Of a DNA stretch of 64,000 bases, positions 51,013 to 59,421 are shown piece after piece. Every line of letters starts with the position of its first letter. Position 1 is the stretch's first letter. The stretch is taken from NCBI GenBank assembly GCA_964538485.1, contig CAZIHJ010000001.1, positions 32,177 to 96,176 on the forward strand, given 5' to 3'. The notes beneath the pieces are model-generated. The model saw only the letters and a program-made list of their open reading frames with translations. It had not been told where the DNA came from and ran no database searches. A program made the position numbers and the translations under genes. The DNA comes from JBJXHC01 sp964538485 (GTDB lineage: Bacteria > Bacteroidota > Ignavibacteria > UBA10030 > UBA6906).

Positions 51013-52917
51013 ATGATGACCAAGAGACACTCCATACAAATCCCCGATATTGAGTTCTGGAAGAACCTCGTTCCATGTCAGATGGGTTGCCCCATCCACA
51101 CCGATGCCGGGAGATATGTACAGCTCATCGCAGAGCAGCGATACGAGGAAGCCTACCTCACAGCACGATCACCCAATCCTTTTGCCAGTGTGTGCGGTCG
51201 TGTATGCGCTGCTCCGTGTGAGGATTGGTGCCGACGTGGCAAGATCGACGCGCCTGTCAGTATCCGGGCACTGAAGCGATTCGTCACGGAGAAGTACGGC
51301 GTTGAGTCTGTCGAGCCCGATAAACAGAACGAACTGTTCAATGGTGCGCAGGAGCCGGGTAACAAGTGGCCGTGGCATCTGCCGACACAGGTTGAAGTCC
51401 GAAAGAATATTGTAAAGAACAGGAAAGTTGCTGTCGTGGGCTCGGGGCCATCGGGACTCTCGTGCGCGCATGACCTCGCTCTGATGGGGTATCAAGTAAC
51501 AGTATTTGAGGCGACGAACGTTGCGGGCGGAATGTTGCGCCACGGAATACCCGAGTACCGGCTTTCACGGAGTCTCATCGACATGGAGGTCGAGAAGATT
51601 ACTTTCCTCGGTGCCGAGATCAAATACAACACTCCGCTGACGGAGAAGTTCGGCATCAGCGAACTCAAGGCGCAGGGGTATGAGGCCATCTTCATTTCTG
51701 TGGGCACGCAGAAGGGGCGCGATCTCAATATCGAAGGGAATAACCTCGACGGAGTCGTCAAAGCAATCGACTATCTGCTGAATATTAACAACGGCTACCG
51801 TGTAAACCTTGGAAAAAAGGTTCTGGTGATTGGCGGAGGGTTCGTTGCCTTCGATGCGGCGCGGTCCGCGTTACGTGGTGGACCGGATGAATCGTCACCT
51901 GATATTCACGAGGCGGTGGATGCTGCACGCACTGCGATGCGCGGCGGGGCATCAGAAGTGCATGTCGCAAGTCTGGAGTCATTCGAAGAAATGCCGGTGC
52001 TGCGGACGGCACAAGGCCATGACGAATTTGAAGAGGCGAAGCGGGAAGGGATTATCTTTCATCCTCAACGCGGGCCAAAAAAATTCTTTGGTGAGAATGG
52101 AAGACTGAAGGGTGTTGAGTTCATCGGTGTCAAACGGACGTATGATGAAAACGGACGGTTCAATCCTGTATACGACCAGGAATACTCCGAACGGTTTGAA
52201 GCCGATTCAATCATACTTGCTATCGGGCAACACGCCGATCTTTCGTTTGTCAAGCCGGCAGATGGAATTGAACTCACCCCCGCCCGTTTTGTCAAAATCA
52301 ACCCTGAGACTCTTGCGACAACCGCGCCGGGGGTGTATGCGGGTGGCGATGTTGCTTTCGGCCCGCGCAACATTATCGACGCTGTTGCCAATGGAAAAAG
52401 AGCTGCTCTCTCGATGGATGAGTTTCTCCGTGGGCAAAAGCCGGAGACCTATTACAATCTTTCTATTGAAAAGATTCCAACGCGTCGGTTCACACGGCCA
52501 GAGGACTATGAACAGCGTGAGCGTGAGGCTCCGCCAACAATTGCCCTGAATCGCAGGACCGGGATTTCTGAGGTCGAATCCGGATATACGGAAGAGCAGG
52601 CACGGACACAGGCAGAACGATGCCTGGCATGCCACATTCAGACCATTTACGATGCAGAGAAATGCGTTATGTGCAACCGTTGCGTCGATGTCTGTCCGGA
52701 GTATTGTCTGAAACTCGTTCCGCTTGCCGGGCTGGATGTTGATGAAACCACAAAAGCACAATTGCTCGAACACTACAACATTGATCCGTTCCAGCCGGCT
52801 TCAGCAATGCTGAAAGACGATGATACGTGTATTCGGTGCGGATTGTGTGCGCTTCGTTGCCCCACGGATGCAATGACTATGGAAGTATTCTATTACGAAC
52901 AGAAGGAGGTGGCATAG
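51013..52917 (+). CDS. GltD-like FAD protein with C-terminal double ferredoxin domain
   Basis: The 634-residue protein has a Cys-rich N-terminal domain (CQMGCP, CGRVCAAPCEDWC), the FAD motif GSGPSGLSCAHDLA near residue 145, the second nucleotide motif GGGFVAFDAARSA near 277 and GGDVAFGPRNIIDAVA near 450. Two [4Fe-4S] motifs are at the C-terminus (CVMCNRCVDVCP, CIRCGLCALRCP). The usual YRR after the second motif (NADPH contact) is replaced by ASLES after a 20-residue insertion, so nucleotide use is unclear. It is the first gene of the Rieske/cytochrome b operon, 5 bases before the Rieske start, and probably feeds or accepts electrons at the cytoplasmic face. Start at ATG 51013 or 51016; no clear ribosome site. 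Confidence 0.85.
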   Translation: MMTKRHSIQIPDIEFWKNLVPCQMGCPIHTDAGRYVQLIAEQRYEEAYLTARSPNPFASVCGRVCAAPCEDWCRRGKIDAPVSIRALKRFVTEKYGVESVEPDKQNELFNGAQEPGNKWPWHLPTQVEVRKNIVKNRKVAVVGSGPSGLSCAHDLALMGYQVTVFEATNVAGGMLRHGIPEYRLSRSLIDMEVEKITFLGAEIKYNTPLTEKFGISELKAQGYEAIFISVGTQKGRDLNIEGNNLDGVVKAIDYLLNINNGYRVNLGKKVLVIGGGFVAFDAARSALRGGPDESSPDIHEAVDAARTAMRGGASEVHVASLESFEEMPVLRTAQGHDEFEEAKREGIIFHPQRGPKKFFGENGRLKGVEFIGVKRTYDENGRFNPVYDQEYSERFEADSIILAIGQHADLSFVKPADGIELTPARFVKINPETLATTAPGVYAGGDVAFGPRNIIDAVANGKRAALSMDEFLRGQKPETYYNLSIEKIPTRRFTRPEDYEQREREAPPTIALNRRTGISEVESGYTEEQARTQAERCLACHIQTIYDAEKCVMCNRCVDVCPEYCLKLVPLAGLDVDETTKAQLLEHYNIDPFQPASAMLKDDDTCIRCGLCALRCPTDAMTMEVFYYEQKEVA

Positions 52918-52921
52918 CTCC

Positions 52922-53473
52922 ATGAAACTGTTTACGAAACCAGATTCCCCTTCTGAAGCGAAGAGAGATTCCACATCAAGCGTAAACCGGCGTTCGTTTC
53001 TCCACAGACTCGGCTTCGCTGGCATGCTGGCAGGACTTGCCGGGTTTGGCTTTCAAACAGTGCGATCTCTGATACCAAACGTGCTCTACGAGCCGCCACA
53101 GAAATTCAAGATCGGGCTCCCCTCATTGCTTGCCGAAGGAGTGACATTCCTTGAAGAGAAACGACTGTATGTGTTCAAGGAGGGGAAGTCGTTTTACGCT
53201 ATCTCGGGTTCGTGTACACATTTGGGATGCACGGTCAAGTACACAAAGCTCAACCAGCCAAAGCAGGTTGAACTTGATGGGGAGAAAAAAACCGTTCCGT
53301 TTGAATTCCACTGCCCTTGCCACGGCTCAAAATTCTATGCCGACGGAACCAACTATGCCGGACCGGCGCCAGGGCCGTTGCACTGGTACAAGCTTGAAGT
53401 ATCGCCGGACGACGGGCAACTTGTTGTGAACTTGAACGATGAGGTCGATCAGAATTTCAGACTCACAGTTTAA
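52922..53473 (+). CDS. Rieske iron-sulfur protein
   Basis: The 183-residue protein has a Tat signal (NRRSFLHRLGFAGML, residues 22-36) with a hydrophobic anchor and the Rieske ligands CTHLGC and CPCHGS, the two Cys and two His of the [2Fe-2S] cluster, with PGPLHWY after them. It should be the high-potential subunit of a quinol:cytochrome c oxidoreductase. AAGGAGG is 10 bases before the ATG. Next is cytochrome b. Confidence 0.95.
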   Translation: MKLFTKPDSPSEAKRDSTSSVNRRSFLHRLGFAGMLAGLAGFGFQTVRSLIPNVLYEPPQKFKIGLPSLLAEGVTFLEEKRLYVFKEGKSFYAISGSCTHLGCTVKYTKLNQPKQVELDGEKKTVPFEFHCPCHGSKFYADGTNYAGPAPGPLHWYKLEVSPDDGQLVVNLNDEVDQNFRLTV

Positions 53474-53494
53474 CACGGAACAGAGGAACTGAAG

Positions 53495-54820
53495 ATGTCA
53501 CTCGCAGAATCAACCAAGAGATTGTACAAGAAACTTACCTGGACATGGAATCCCGGCAGCGACAAGGAGTCCGGTGATGCGATCGTCAAGAACCTGATGC
53601 TGCACTGGTTCCCCAACAAAGTCTCGAAGAAAAGCCTCTCGTGGAACTACTCATTCTATCTTGGCACAATCTCATTTGTCCTGTTCATGATTCTTGTGTT
53701 TACTGGTGTCGTGCTGATGTTTCTGTATGTGCCGTCAGTGGAACGGGCCTACGGTTCAGTGAAGGATCTCGAGTATGTCGTTTCGTTCGGTTGGCTGTTG
53801 CGCGGACTCCACCGCATTTGTGCCCATCTGATGGTTGCTGTTGTCTTTCTCCATATGGTGAGAGTGTTCCTCACCGGAGCGTACAAGAACGGAGGCGCAG
53901 TTGGAGCAAACCGTCCCTTGAACTGGATTATCGGGGTTGTACTTCTGCTCGTTACACTCCTTCTCTCGTTTACTGGATACCTGCTTCCATGGGATCAGCT
54001 TGCGTTCTGGGCAATCACCGTAGGAACAAACATTGCGAGCGCAGCGCCACTCGTCGGCAAGTGGATTCGCTTCTTCCTCCTTGGTGGCAGTGAAATCGAC
54101 CAGAATGCGCTCATCCGGTTCTATGTCCTTCACGTGTTTTTCCTCCCCATGGTGGTGCTGTTTCTTTTCTCATGGCATATGTGGCGTGTAAGGAAAGACG
54201 GGGGCCTGGCTGTGGTTGACCATGAAGCCCGTGAACAGCGTGCGGAGAATGTCGCTCCAGTCAAGTCCAAAACGTATTCACTTCTTGGTATCACTCAAGG
54301 TGCAACCGTCCATGTGAAGAACACCATGGTGGATGAGGAGAAAGACTCCATCCCTGCAACACCAAATCTGACGCGAAGGATCTGGCTTGTCACGCTCTTG
54401 ACGTTTGTTGCCTCGGTGATCCTGACAATCATTTTCCGGGCACCACTTGAGACCGCCGCCAATCCATCGGTAACACCGAACCCGGCAAAAGCACCGTGGT
54501 ATTTTCTTTGGCTGCAGGAGATTGTTACGGATACAACCCTCAACCTCGGATTCTTCACGATCAATGGCGCGTTGATTGGTGGAATCCTATTGCCGGGCAT
54601 TCTCGTGCTGCTCGCAGTCTGGTGGCCGTATCGTGACAAATCCGGAGTCGATGCAGTGGGGGTGTGGTTTGCGCCCGAACGGAAAAGACAGAATATGGTA
54701 TTCCTTCTTATCTGTCTGTTCATCATCATCTTTACCATCATTGGTACGTTTCTCCGCGGACCCTACTGGAATTTTTATTGGCCGTGGGAGTCGTGGCCTG
54801 AAATGCCGGTGAAGTTCTAA
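53495..54820 (+). CDS. cytochrome b of bc-type quinol oxidoreductase
   Basis: The 441-residue protein has an N-terminal cytochrome b domain with the paired haem ligands (GLHRICAHL and FYVLHVFFL, with SWHMWRVR) and a C-terminal subunit-IV-like part after a soluble linker. The quinol-site motif PEWY is KAPWYFLWLQE here, the variant seen in menaquinol-oxidising complexes. The N-terminal 50 residues are soluble. With the Rieske protein and pentahaem cytochrome it makes a menaquinol:cytochrome c oxidoreductase in the cytoplasmic membrane. Confidence 0.95.
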   Translation: MSLAESTKRLYKKLTWTWNPGSDKESGDAIVKNLMLHWFPNKVSKKSLSWNYSFYLGTISFVLFMILVFTGVVLMFLYVPSVERAYGSVKDLEYVVSFGWLLRGLHRICAHLMVAVVFLHMVRVFLTGAYKNGGAVGANRPLNWIIGVVLLLVTLLLSFTGYLLPWDQLAFWAITVGTNIASAAPLVGKWIRFFLLGGSEIDQNALIRFYVLHVFFLPMVVLFLFSWHMWRVRKDGGLAVVDHEAREQRAENVAPVKSKTYSLLGITQGATVHVKNTMVDEEKDSIPATPNLTRRIWLVTLLTFVASVILTIIFRAPLETAANPSVTPNPAKAPWYFLWLQEIVTDTTLNLGFFTINGALIGGILLPGILVLLAVWWPYRDKSGVDAVGVWFAPERKRQNMVFLLICLFIIIFTIIGTFLRGPYWNFYWPWESWPEMPVKF

Positions 54821-54854
54821 GGAGCTGAATTCAGATTACGGATTCGAGGATATT

Positions 54855-56099
54855 ATGGACCACAAAATCGCGAAAGAGAAACTCACCTCAGTAAAGAAAG
54901 ACAAACTGTTGCTGAGTATTGTCGGGATCGCCCTATTGGTACTGATGGGATTTATTTTCTATGGTTATCTAACTCCTGAATGGAAGGGTTATCAGTCGGA
55001 GTTCCGCGATCTTGTGGAAGAGAAGTTCGGGGCCGACCGGGCGGCATCCGTGCAGGCGGGCCTGCAGCAAGTCTATGTAAAAGAGCTTGACAAGGCGGAC
55101 AGGTGTATCACCTGCCATCAGGCGTATGAATGGAAGGGATTAGAGAATGCCGCAGAGCCTTTCCGAACACATCCCGTGGACATACTCGAAAAACACCCGG
55201 TTCAGAAATTTGCCTGTACAACGTGTCACGGCGGCCAGGGCCATGCAACCGACATGGAAAGTGCTCATGGACTGATCAAGGACTGGGAAGAGCCGCTTCT
55301 GGGCAAAGAGCTTGGGGAGTTCTACGTCCTGAATGACAGGAAGGCGCTCATGCAGATGAGATGCAACACCTGCCATCGGTATGACAAAGAAACGAAAGGG
55401 GCAACATCCATCAACAGAGCAAAGGAACTTGTGACACTGAAGGGGTGCAGGGCGTGCCATGTCATTAACGGCAGAGGCGGCACTGTCGGTCCTGATCTGA
55501 CATGGGAAGGCATGAAGAACCCCGAACAGTTCAACTACGAGCGCATCAAGGGGTTCTATTCGGAGTTCACCTGGCAAGCCGCACACATGAAGAACCCCAA
55601 GGAGCTCGTGCCTGAGACCGTGATGCCCAACTTCAACTTCTCAAGCGCCGATGCACAAGCTCTGGCAATGCTGGTAATGAGTTGGAGGAAGGAGAAGATC
55701 CCTGTGGAGTACATCCCGAACAACAACTACCGGGATGTGCCAACCAAAGAGGAGACCGAAAAAGAGGAGCGCATGCTGAAAGGCCCGGGTTCGTTTTTCG
55801 TGAAGAAGAACTGTTTTGTCTGCCACTCGGTCTCGACGCTGGGTATTGATGCAGCAGCTCAAATTGGTCCCGACCTTGCAATCGCAGTTGAGGATGTGCA
55901 GGCACGGTTCGGCCGTACACTTGACGATTTCCTGGCGCGACCCACCGGCACAATGGAGGTTGTACTTTCAACGATGATTACGCTTACTCCCGAAGAGCGG
56001 CAGGAGGCGGTTGACAAGTTGCGCCTGGCGTACGAAATAAAACTGCAGCAGCGAAAGCAGGAAGAAAAGCATGTTGCCCAAAAGCCTGCCTCAAAGTAA
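54855..56099 (+). CDS. membrane-anchored pentahaem cytochrome c of the bc complex
   Basis: The 414-residue protein has an N-terminal helix (LLLSIVGIALLVLMGFIFYGYL) and five CxxCH motifs (CITCH, CTTCH, CNTCH, CRACH, CFVCH). The CRACH region continues GGTVGPDL and the CFVCH region AAQIGPDL, both mono-haem cytochrome c-like domains with later Met ligands (METVMPNF-like VMPNF). It replaces cytochrome c1 and should carry electrons from the Rieske centre towards NosZ. GAGGA precedes the ATG. Confidence 0.9.
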   Translation: MDHKIAKEKLTSVKKDKLLLSIVGIALLVLMGFIFYGYLTPEWKGYQSEFRDLVEEKFGADRAASVQAGLQQVYVKELDKADRCITCHQAYEWKGLENAAEPFRTHPVDILEKHPVQKFACTTCHGGQGHATDMESAHGLIKDWEEPLLGKELGEFYVLNDRKALMQMRCNTCHRYDKETKGATSINRAKELVTLKGCRACHVINGRGGTVGPDLTWEGMKNPEQFNYERIKGFYSEFTWQAAHMKNPKELVPETVMPNFNFSSADAQALAMLVMSWRKEKIPVEYIPNNNYRDVPTKEETEKEERMLKGPGSFFVKKNCFVCHSVSTLGIDAAAQIGPDLAIAVEDVQARFGRTLDDFLARPTGTMEVVLSTMITLTPEERQEAVDKLRLAYEIKLQQRKQEEKHVAQKPASK

Positions 56100-56140
56100 T
56101 ATAATATAATCTCTGCAACAGATAGCGCAGGAGGAACACA

Positions 56141-56746
56141 ATGAGAACAACACATATTGGCATATTCATCATTGTTTCTTTGTTTCTGTCGGGCGAGGCT
56201 CGATCGCACTGTGATACGATGAATGGACCGGTAGTGAAGGACGCAAGGCTTGCATTGGAGGAAGGTGATATTACGCCGGTGCTGAAGTGGATCAGACATG
56301 AGGACGAAGGAGAAGTCAGGGCACTCTTTGAGAAGACTCAAATTGTCAGGGGAAAGAGTGCGGAAGCCATGTGGCTTGCGGACATGTACTTCTTTGAAAC
56401 AGTTGTGCGCATTCATCGTGCTGGCGAGGGTGTTCCATATACAGGTTTGAAACCCGAGGGAGTGTCAGTCGAAGCAGGGATTGAGGCTGCCGATCGTGCC
56501 CTGCAAACTGGAAACGTCGGGGATGTTGTCAGGAAACTGACAGACGATATTGCCTCCGGCATTCGCACGCGGTTCGAGCATGTTCAAGAGGCAAAGAAGC
56601 AAGCTGTTCATTCTGTTGAATCAGGCCGGTCCTATGTCGCCGCATACGTTGAGTTCATTCATTTCGTCGAAGGTATTCATCAGTCGACTCTGGTTCGTGA
56701 GTCCCACAACATCAACACTCAAGACACACATCGAGACACACACTAA
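56141..56746 (+). CDS. periplasmic DUF6448-like protein
   Basis: The 201-residue protein has a signal peptide (IGIFIIVSLFLSGEARS) and begins the mature part with HCDTMNGPVVKDA, a start I associate with DUF6448. The rest is helical, with a His/Asp/Thr-rich tail (HNINTQDTHRDTH). The function of the family is unknown. AGGAGG precedes the ATG, and the gene lies between the pentahaem cytochrome and nosZ, so it may help electron transfer or copper handling for NosZ; this is a guess. The HC at the new N-terminus could bind metal. Confidence 0.7.
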   Translation: MRTTHIGIFIIVSLFLSGEARSHCDTMNGPVVKDARLALEEGDITPVLKWIRHEDEGEVRALFEKTQIVRGKSAEAMWLADMYFFETVVRIHRAGEGVPYTGLKPEGVSVEAGIEAADRALQTGNVGDVVRKLTDDIASGIRTRFEHVQEAKKQAVHSVESGRSYVAAYVEFIHFVEGIHQSTLVRESHNINTQDTHRDTH

Positions 56747-56794
56747 CGGTAAGCATGGGTTAAGTACTTCAAACACTACACAAGGAGAACAATT

Positions 56795-58693
56795 ATGGAA
56801 AAGAGAATTCAATTGCTGGCGCTCATTGTGGGGATGTTGACCACTCTCATCAGTTGTGGCGGCGAGAAGCAAGGTCGCGGTGGTGCCGGCGCACGCTCCG
56901 ATGTTCAGGAAGCGGCACTCAAGACGTATGTTGCGCCGGGCGATATGGACAAGTACTACAGCTTCAAATCGGGTGGCCATTCCGGACAGGTCTATGTCTA
57001 CGGTGTCCCGTCCATGCGACATATTTCAACGATCCCTGTCTTCACGCCTTATCCGGCAACGGGGTATGGGTTTGACAAGGAAAGTAAGGAGATGCTGGGC
57101 GGATTCACCTGGGGTGATGCCCACCACCCGTCATTGAGTGAGACCAACGGTGACTATGATGGTCGCTGGCTCTTTATTTCAGACAACGCGAATAATCGCA
57201 TGGCCCGTATCGATCTGCGTGATTTCAAAACGAAGCAGATCTTCGGACCAATCCCGAATGTTTCCGGAAATCACTGTTCGTCCTTCTGCACCGAGAATAC
57301 CGAGTACATTCTTGCCGGATCACGATTCTCGATCCCGCTTCCGAGAGGGACGTTTGAAAAGATCGAAGACTATGCAACGAAGTTCAAGGGCATTGTGGCG
57401 GGCATTGCTGTTGATAGCAAAACCGGAACAATGTCATTGGGATGGGAAATTGTAATGCCGCCCTTCAACTACGATCTCGGCGATGCGGGCAAGGGTCCGA
57501 GCAAAGACTGGGGCTTCTGGACATGCTACAATAGTGAAAGAGCCACGGGCAAATTGGAAGTCACTTCAACACAAAAGGACCGTGACTACGTGGTCGCGGT
57601 GAACTGGCCTGCCGCCGAAAAGGCAATCAAGGATGGCAAGTTCAAGATGATTGGTGGAGCAAAAGTTATAGACCCGAAGGATGCGGAGGGAGTTGTGTAT
57701 CTCCTTCCCGCTGCCAAGTCCCCGCATGGAGTTGATGTGAGCCCGGATGGCAAGTACATCATCGCAAGTGGAAAGCTTCAGAGTATCACCACCGTATTCA
57801 ACATCGAGAAGATGCTAACGGCGATCCAGAAAAAGGACTTTACGGGGAACGAGGATGGGATTCCGGTGCTGAACTATGACGCCATAAAAGATGCGGAAGT
57901 CAACGTCGGCCTTGGACCGTTGCATACACAATTCGATGATAAGGGGTTCGCTTATACATCACTGTTTGTTGAGAGCGCAATTGCAAAGTGGAAGCTGGGG
58001 ACATGGGAAGTCGTCGACAAGATTCCCGTTTCCTACAACATTGGCCATCTGTGTGCTTCAGAAGGCGACACAAAGCATCCGACCGGCGAGTTTCTTATTG
58101 CTCTCAACAAGCTCTCACACGGCCGTCATCTAAGCGTCGGTCCGTCTCAACCCGAGGCTTCACAGTTGATCGACATCTCGGGCGAGAAAATGAACTTGTT
58201 GTATGATGCGTTCACGGAGCCTGAACCGCACTATGCACAGATGATCAAAGCCGATAAGCTGAACCCGATTGAAGTGTATCCCAAAGAGGAGAACACGAAT
58301 ACCAAGGCGATCTGGGATGTCAAGGATGCAAAGGTTGTTCGCAATGGCAGGAATGTGGAAGTCTATATGATTTCCGTCCGTTCAAGCTTTGAGCCGAACA
58401 CGATCGAGGTCAACAAAGGCGACAAGGTCACGATCTACATGACCAACATCGAACAGACAACCGATGAGTTGCACGGCTTCGGGCTGAACGAGTATAATAT
58501 CAATGTTGTCGTTGATCCTGGTGAGACCAAAACGATTGAGTTTATTGCCGACAAACAAGGCGTGTTTCCATTCTATTGCACGAACTTCTGTTCGGCGTTG
58601 CATCAAGAGATGCAGGGATATCTCCTTGTCAAAGGGGGCGGGTCGACAACCTCGGTGAACAAAGAAAGCGGCGGGAACATCGTCTCCAGGTAG
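56795..58693 (+). CDS. nosZ: nitrous oxide reductase, clade II (Sec-dependent, lipoprotein)
   Basis: The 632-residue protein reduces N2O to N2 with CuA and CuZ centres. The N-terminus is a Sec lipoprotein signal (lipobox LISC, Cys21), not Tat, which marks clade II. The beta-propeller holds the CuZ histidines (DAHHPSLSETNGDYDG, GNHCSSF, KSPHGVDVSPDGKY, GPLHTQFDD, GHLCASEGD, KLSHGRHLSVGP), and the C-terminal cupredoxin domain has the CuA motif CTNFCSALHQEM with MTNIEQTTDELHGF. All signature residues appear intact. AAGGAG precedes the ATG. The reading frame is undisturbed. Confidence 0.97.
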   Translation: MEKRIQLLALIVGMLTTLISCGGEKQGRGGAGARSDVQEAALKTYVAPGDMDKYYSFKSGGHSGQVYVYGVPSMRHISTIPVFTPYPATGYGFDKESKEMLGGFTWGDAHHPSLSETNGDYDGRWLFISDNANNRMARIDLRDFKTKQIFGPIPNVSGNHCSSFCTENTEYILAGSRFSIPLPRGTFEKIEDYATKFKGIVAGIAVDSKTGTMSLGWEIVMPPFNYDLGDAGKGPSKDWGFWTCYNSERATGKLEVTSTQKDRDYVVAVNWPAAEKAIKDGKFKMIGGAKVIDPKDAEGVVYLLPAAKSPHGVDVSPDGKYIIASGKLQSITTVFNIEKMLTAIQKKDFTGNEDGIPVLNYDAIKDAEVNVGLGPLHTQFDDKGFAYTSLFVESAIAKWKLGTWEVVDKIPVSYNIGHLCASEGDTKHPTGEFLIALNKLSHGRHLSVGPSQPEASQLIDISGEKMNLLYDAFTEPEPHYAQMIKADKLNPIEVYPKEENTNTKAIWDVKDAKVVRNGRNVEVYMISVRSSFEPNTIEVNKGDKVTIYMTNIEQTTDELHGFGLNEYNINVVVDPGETKTIEFIADKQGVFPFYCTNFCSALHQEMQGYLLVKGGGSTTSVNKESGGNIVSR

Positions 58694-58712
58694 CAAGAAA
58701 TGGGATTGACTG

Positions 58713-58740
58713 TGGGGATGTTCAATGAAGAACGTCCCCA
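58713..58740 (+). terminator. intercistronic stem-loop between nosZ and nosB
   Basis: TGGGGATGTTC pairs with GAACGTCCCCA (11 pairs, one G-U) around a six-base loop, right after the nosZ stop. No T run follows, so it is more likely a stability element or attenuator than a full terminator. It may set higher nosZ expression than the downstream accessory genes. Confidence 0.45.
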
Positions 58741-58773
58741 TGGTGCACAAGTGTTGTGAAAGGATGGCATGGG

Positions 58774-59421
58774 ATGCAAAAGTACCTTGAAAAAGCATCA
58801 TCATTCTTCGAGACGCCGATTGATCTTCGCAGTAGAGTCATCATACTCCTTGCAGCGGTGTTATTGCTTCCAACGTTCTTCCTGCCGCTGTGGAATATGA
58901 CGCTCTACTCGAATCAGTTTCCCGATGGGTTGGTGCTGAACATTTATTCCTCCAAGCTTGAAGGAGGACAGACGCCGAACAGAGACGACTTGAAAGAGAT
59001 CAATTCGCTCAATCACTACATCGGCATGAGGGCATTAAAAGAAGACGATTTCACAGAGTTCAAATGGATTCCGTTTGTCATTGGCGGTGTCATGTTGCTT
59101 GCTCTGCGTGTTGTGGTATTGGGGAAGATGTCGAAACTCGTCGATTTGTTTGTGCTGTTCACGTATTTTGGTCTCTTTTCACTCTGGACGTTCTATCACA
59201 AACTCTATCTGTACGGACATGAGCTTGATGCAACGGCGGCTGTAAAGGTCCCCCCCTTCACACCACCGCTCTTCGGCCATACGACAATGGCGAACTTCGA
59301 AGTGTACAGTTACCCGGATTACGGTTCGTACTTCATGGGAGTGTTGCCCTTGCTACTTCTTATTGCCATGTGGTTGTCCCGCCAGTCGTGGTTAAAGGCA
59401 AAGGGTGTAAGGACAGCATGA
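58774..59421 (+). CDS. nosB: NosB-like membrane protein of clade II nos clusters
   Basis: The 215-residue protein has about four membrane helices (VIILLAAVLLLPTFFLPLW, WIPFVIGGVMLLALRVVVL, LVDLFVLFTYFGLFSLWTF, YFMGVLPLLLLIAMWL) and a large extracytoplasmic loop between the first two. A predicted membrane protein between nosZ and nosD is characteristic of clade II operons (NosB of Wolinella). Function unknown. The ATG at 58774 is preferred; the frame opens earlier at GTG 58756. Its stop overlaps the nosD start. Confidence 0.8.
   Translation: MQKYLEKASSFFETPIDLRSRVIILLAAVLLLPTFFLPLWNMTLYSNQFPDGLVLNIYSSKLEGGQTPNRDDLKEINSLNHYIGMRALKEDDFTEFKWIPFVIGGVMLLALRVVVLGKMSKLVDLFVLFTYFGLFSLWTFYHKLYLYGHELDATAAVKVPPFTPPLFGHTTMANFEVYSYPDYGSYFMGVLPLLLLIAMWLSRQSWLKAKGVRTA

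Noticed and set aside
56756..56774. Possible FNR-type site TTAAGTACTTCAA before nosZ
   Set aside because: The half-sites differ from TTGAT-N4-ATCAA and the symmetry is limited to AAGTACTT.
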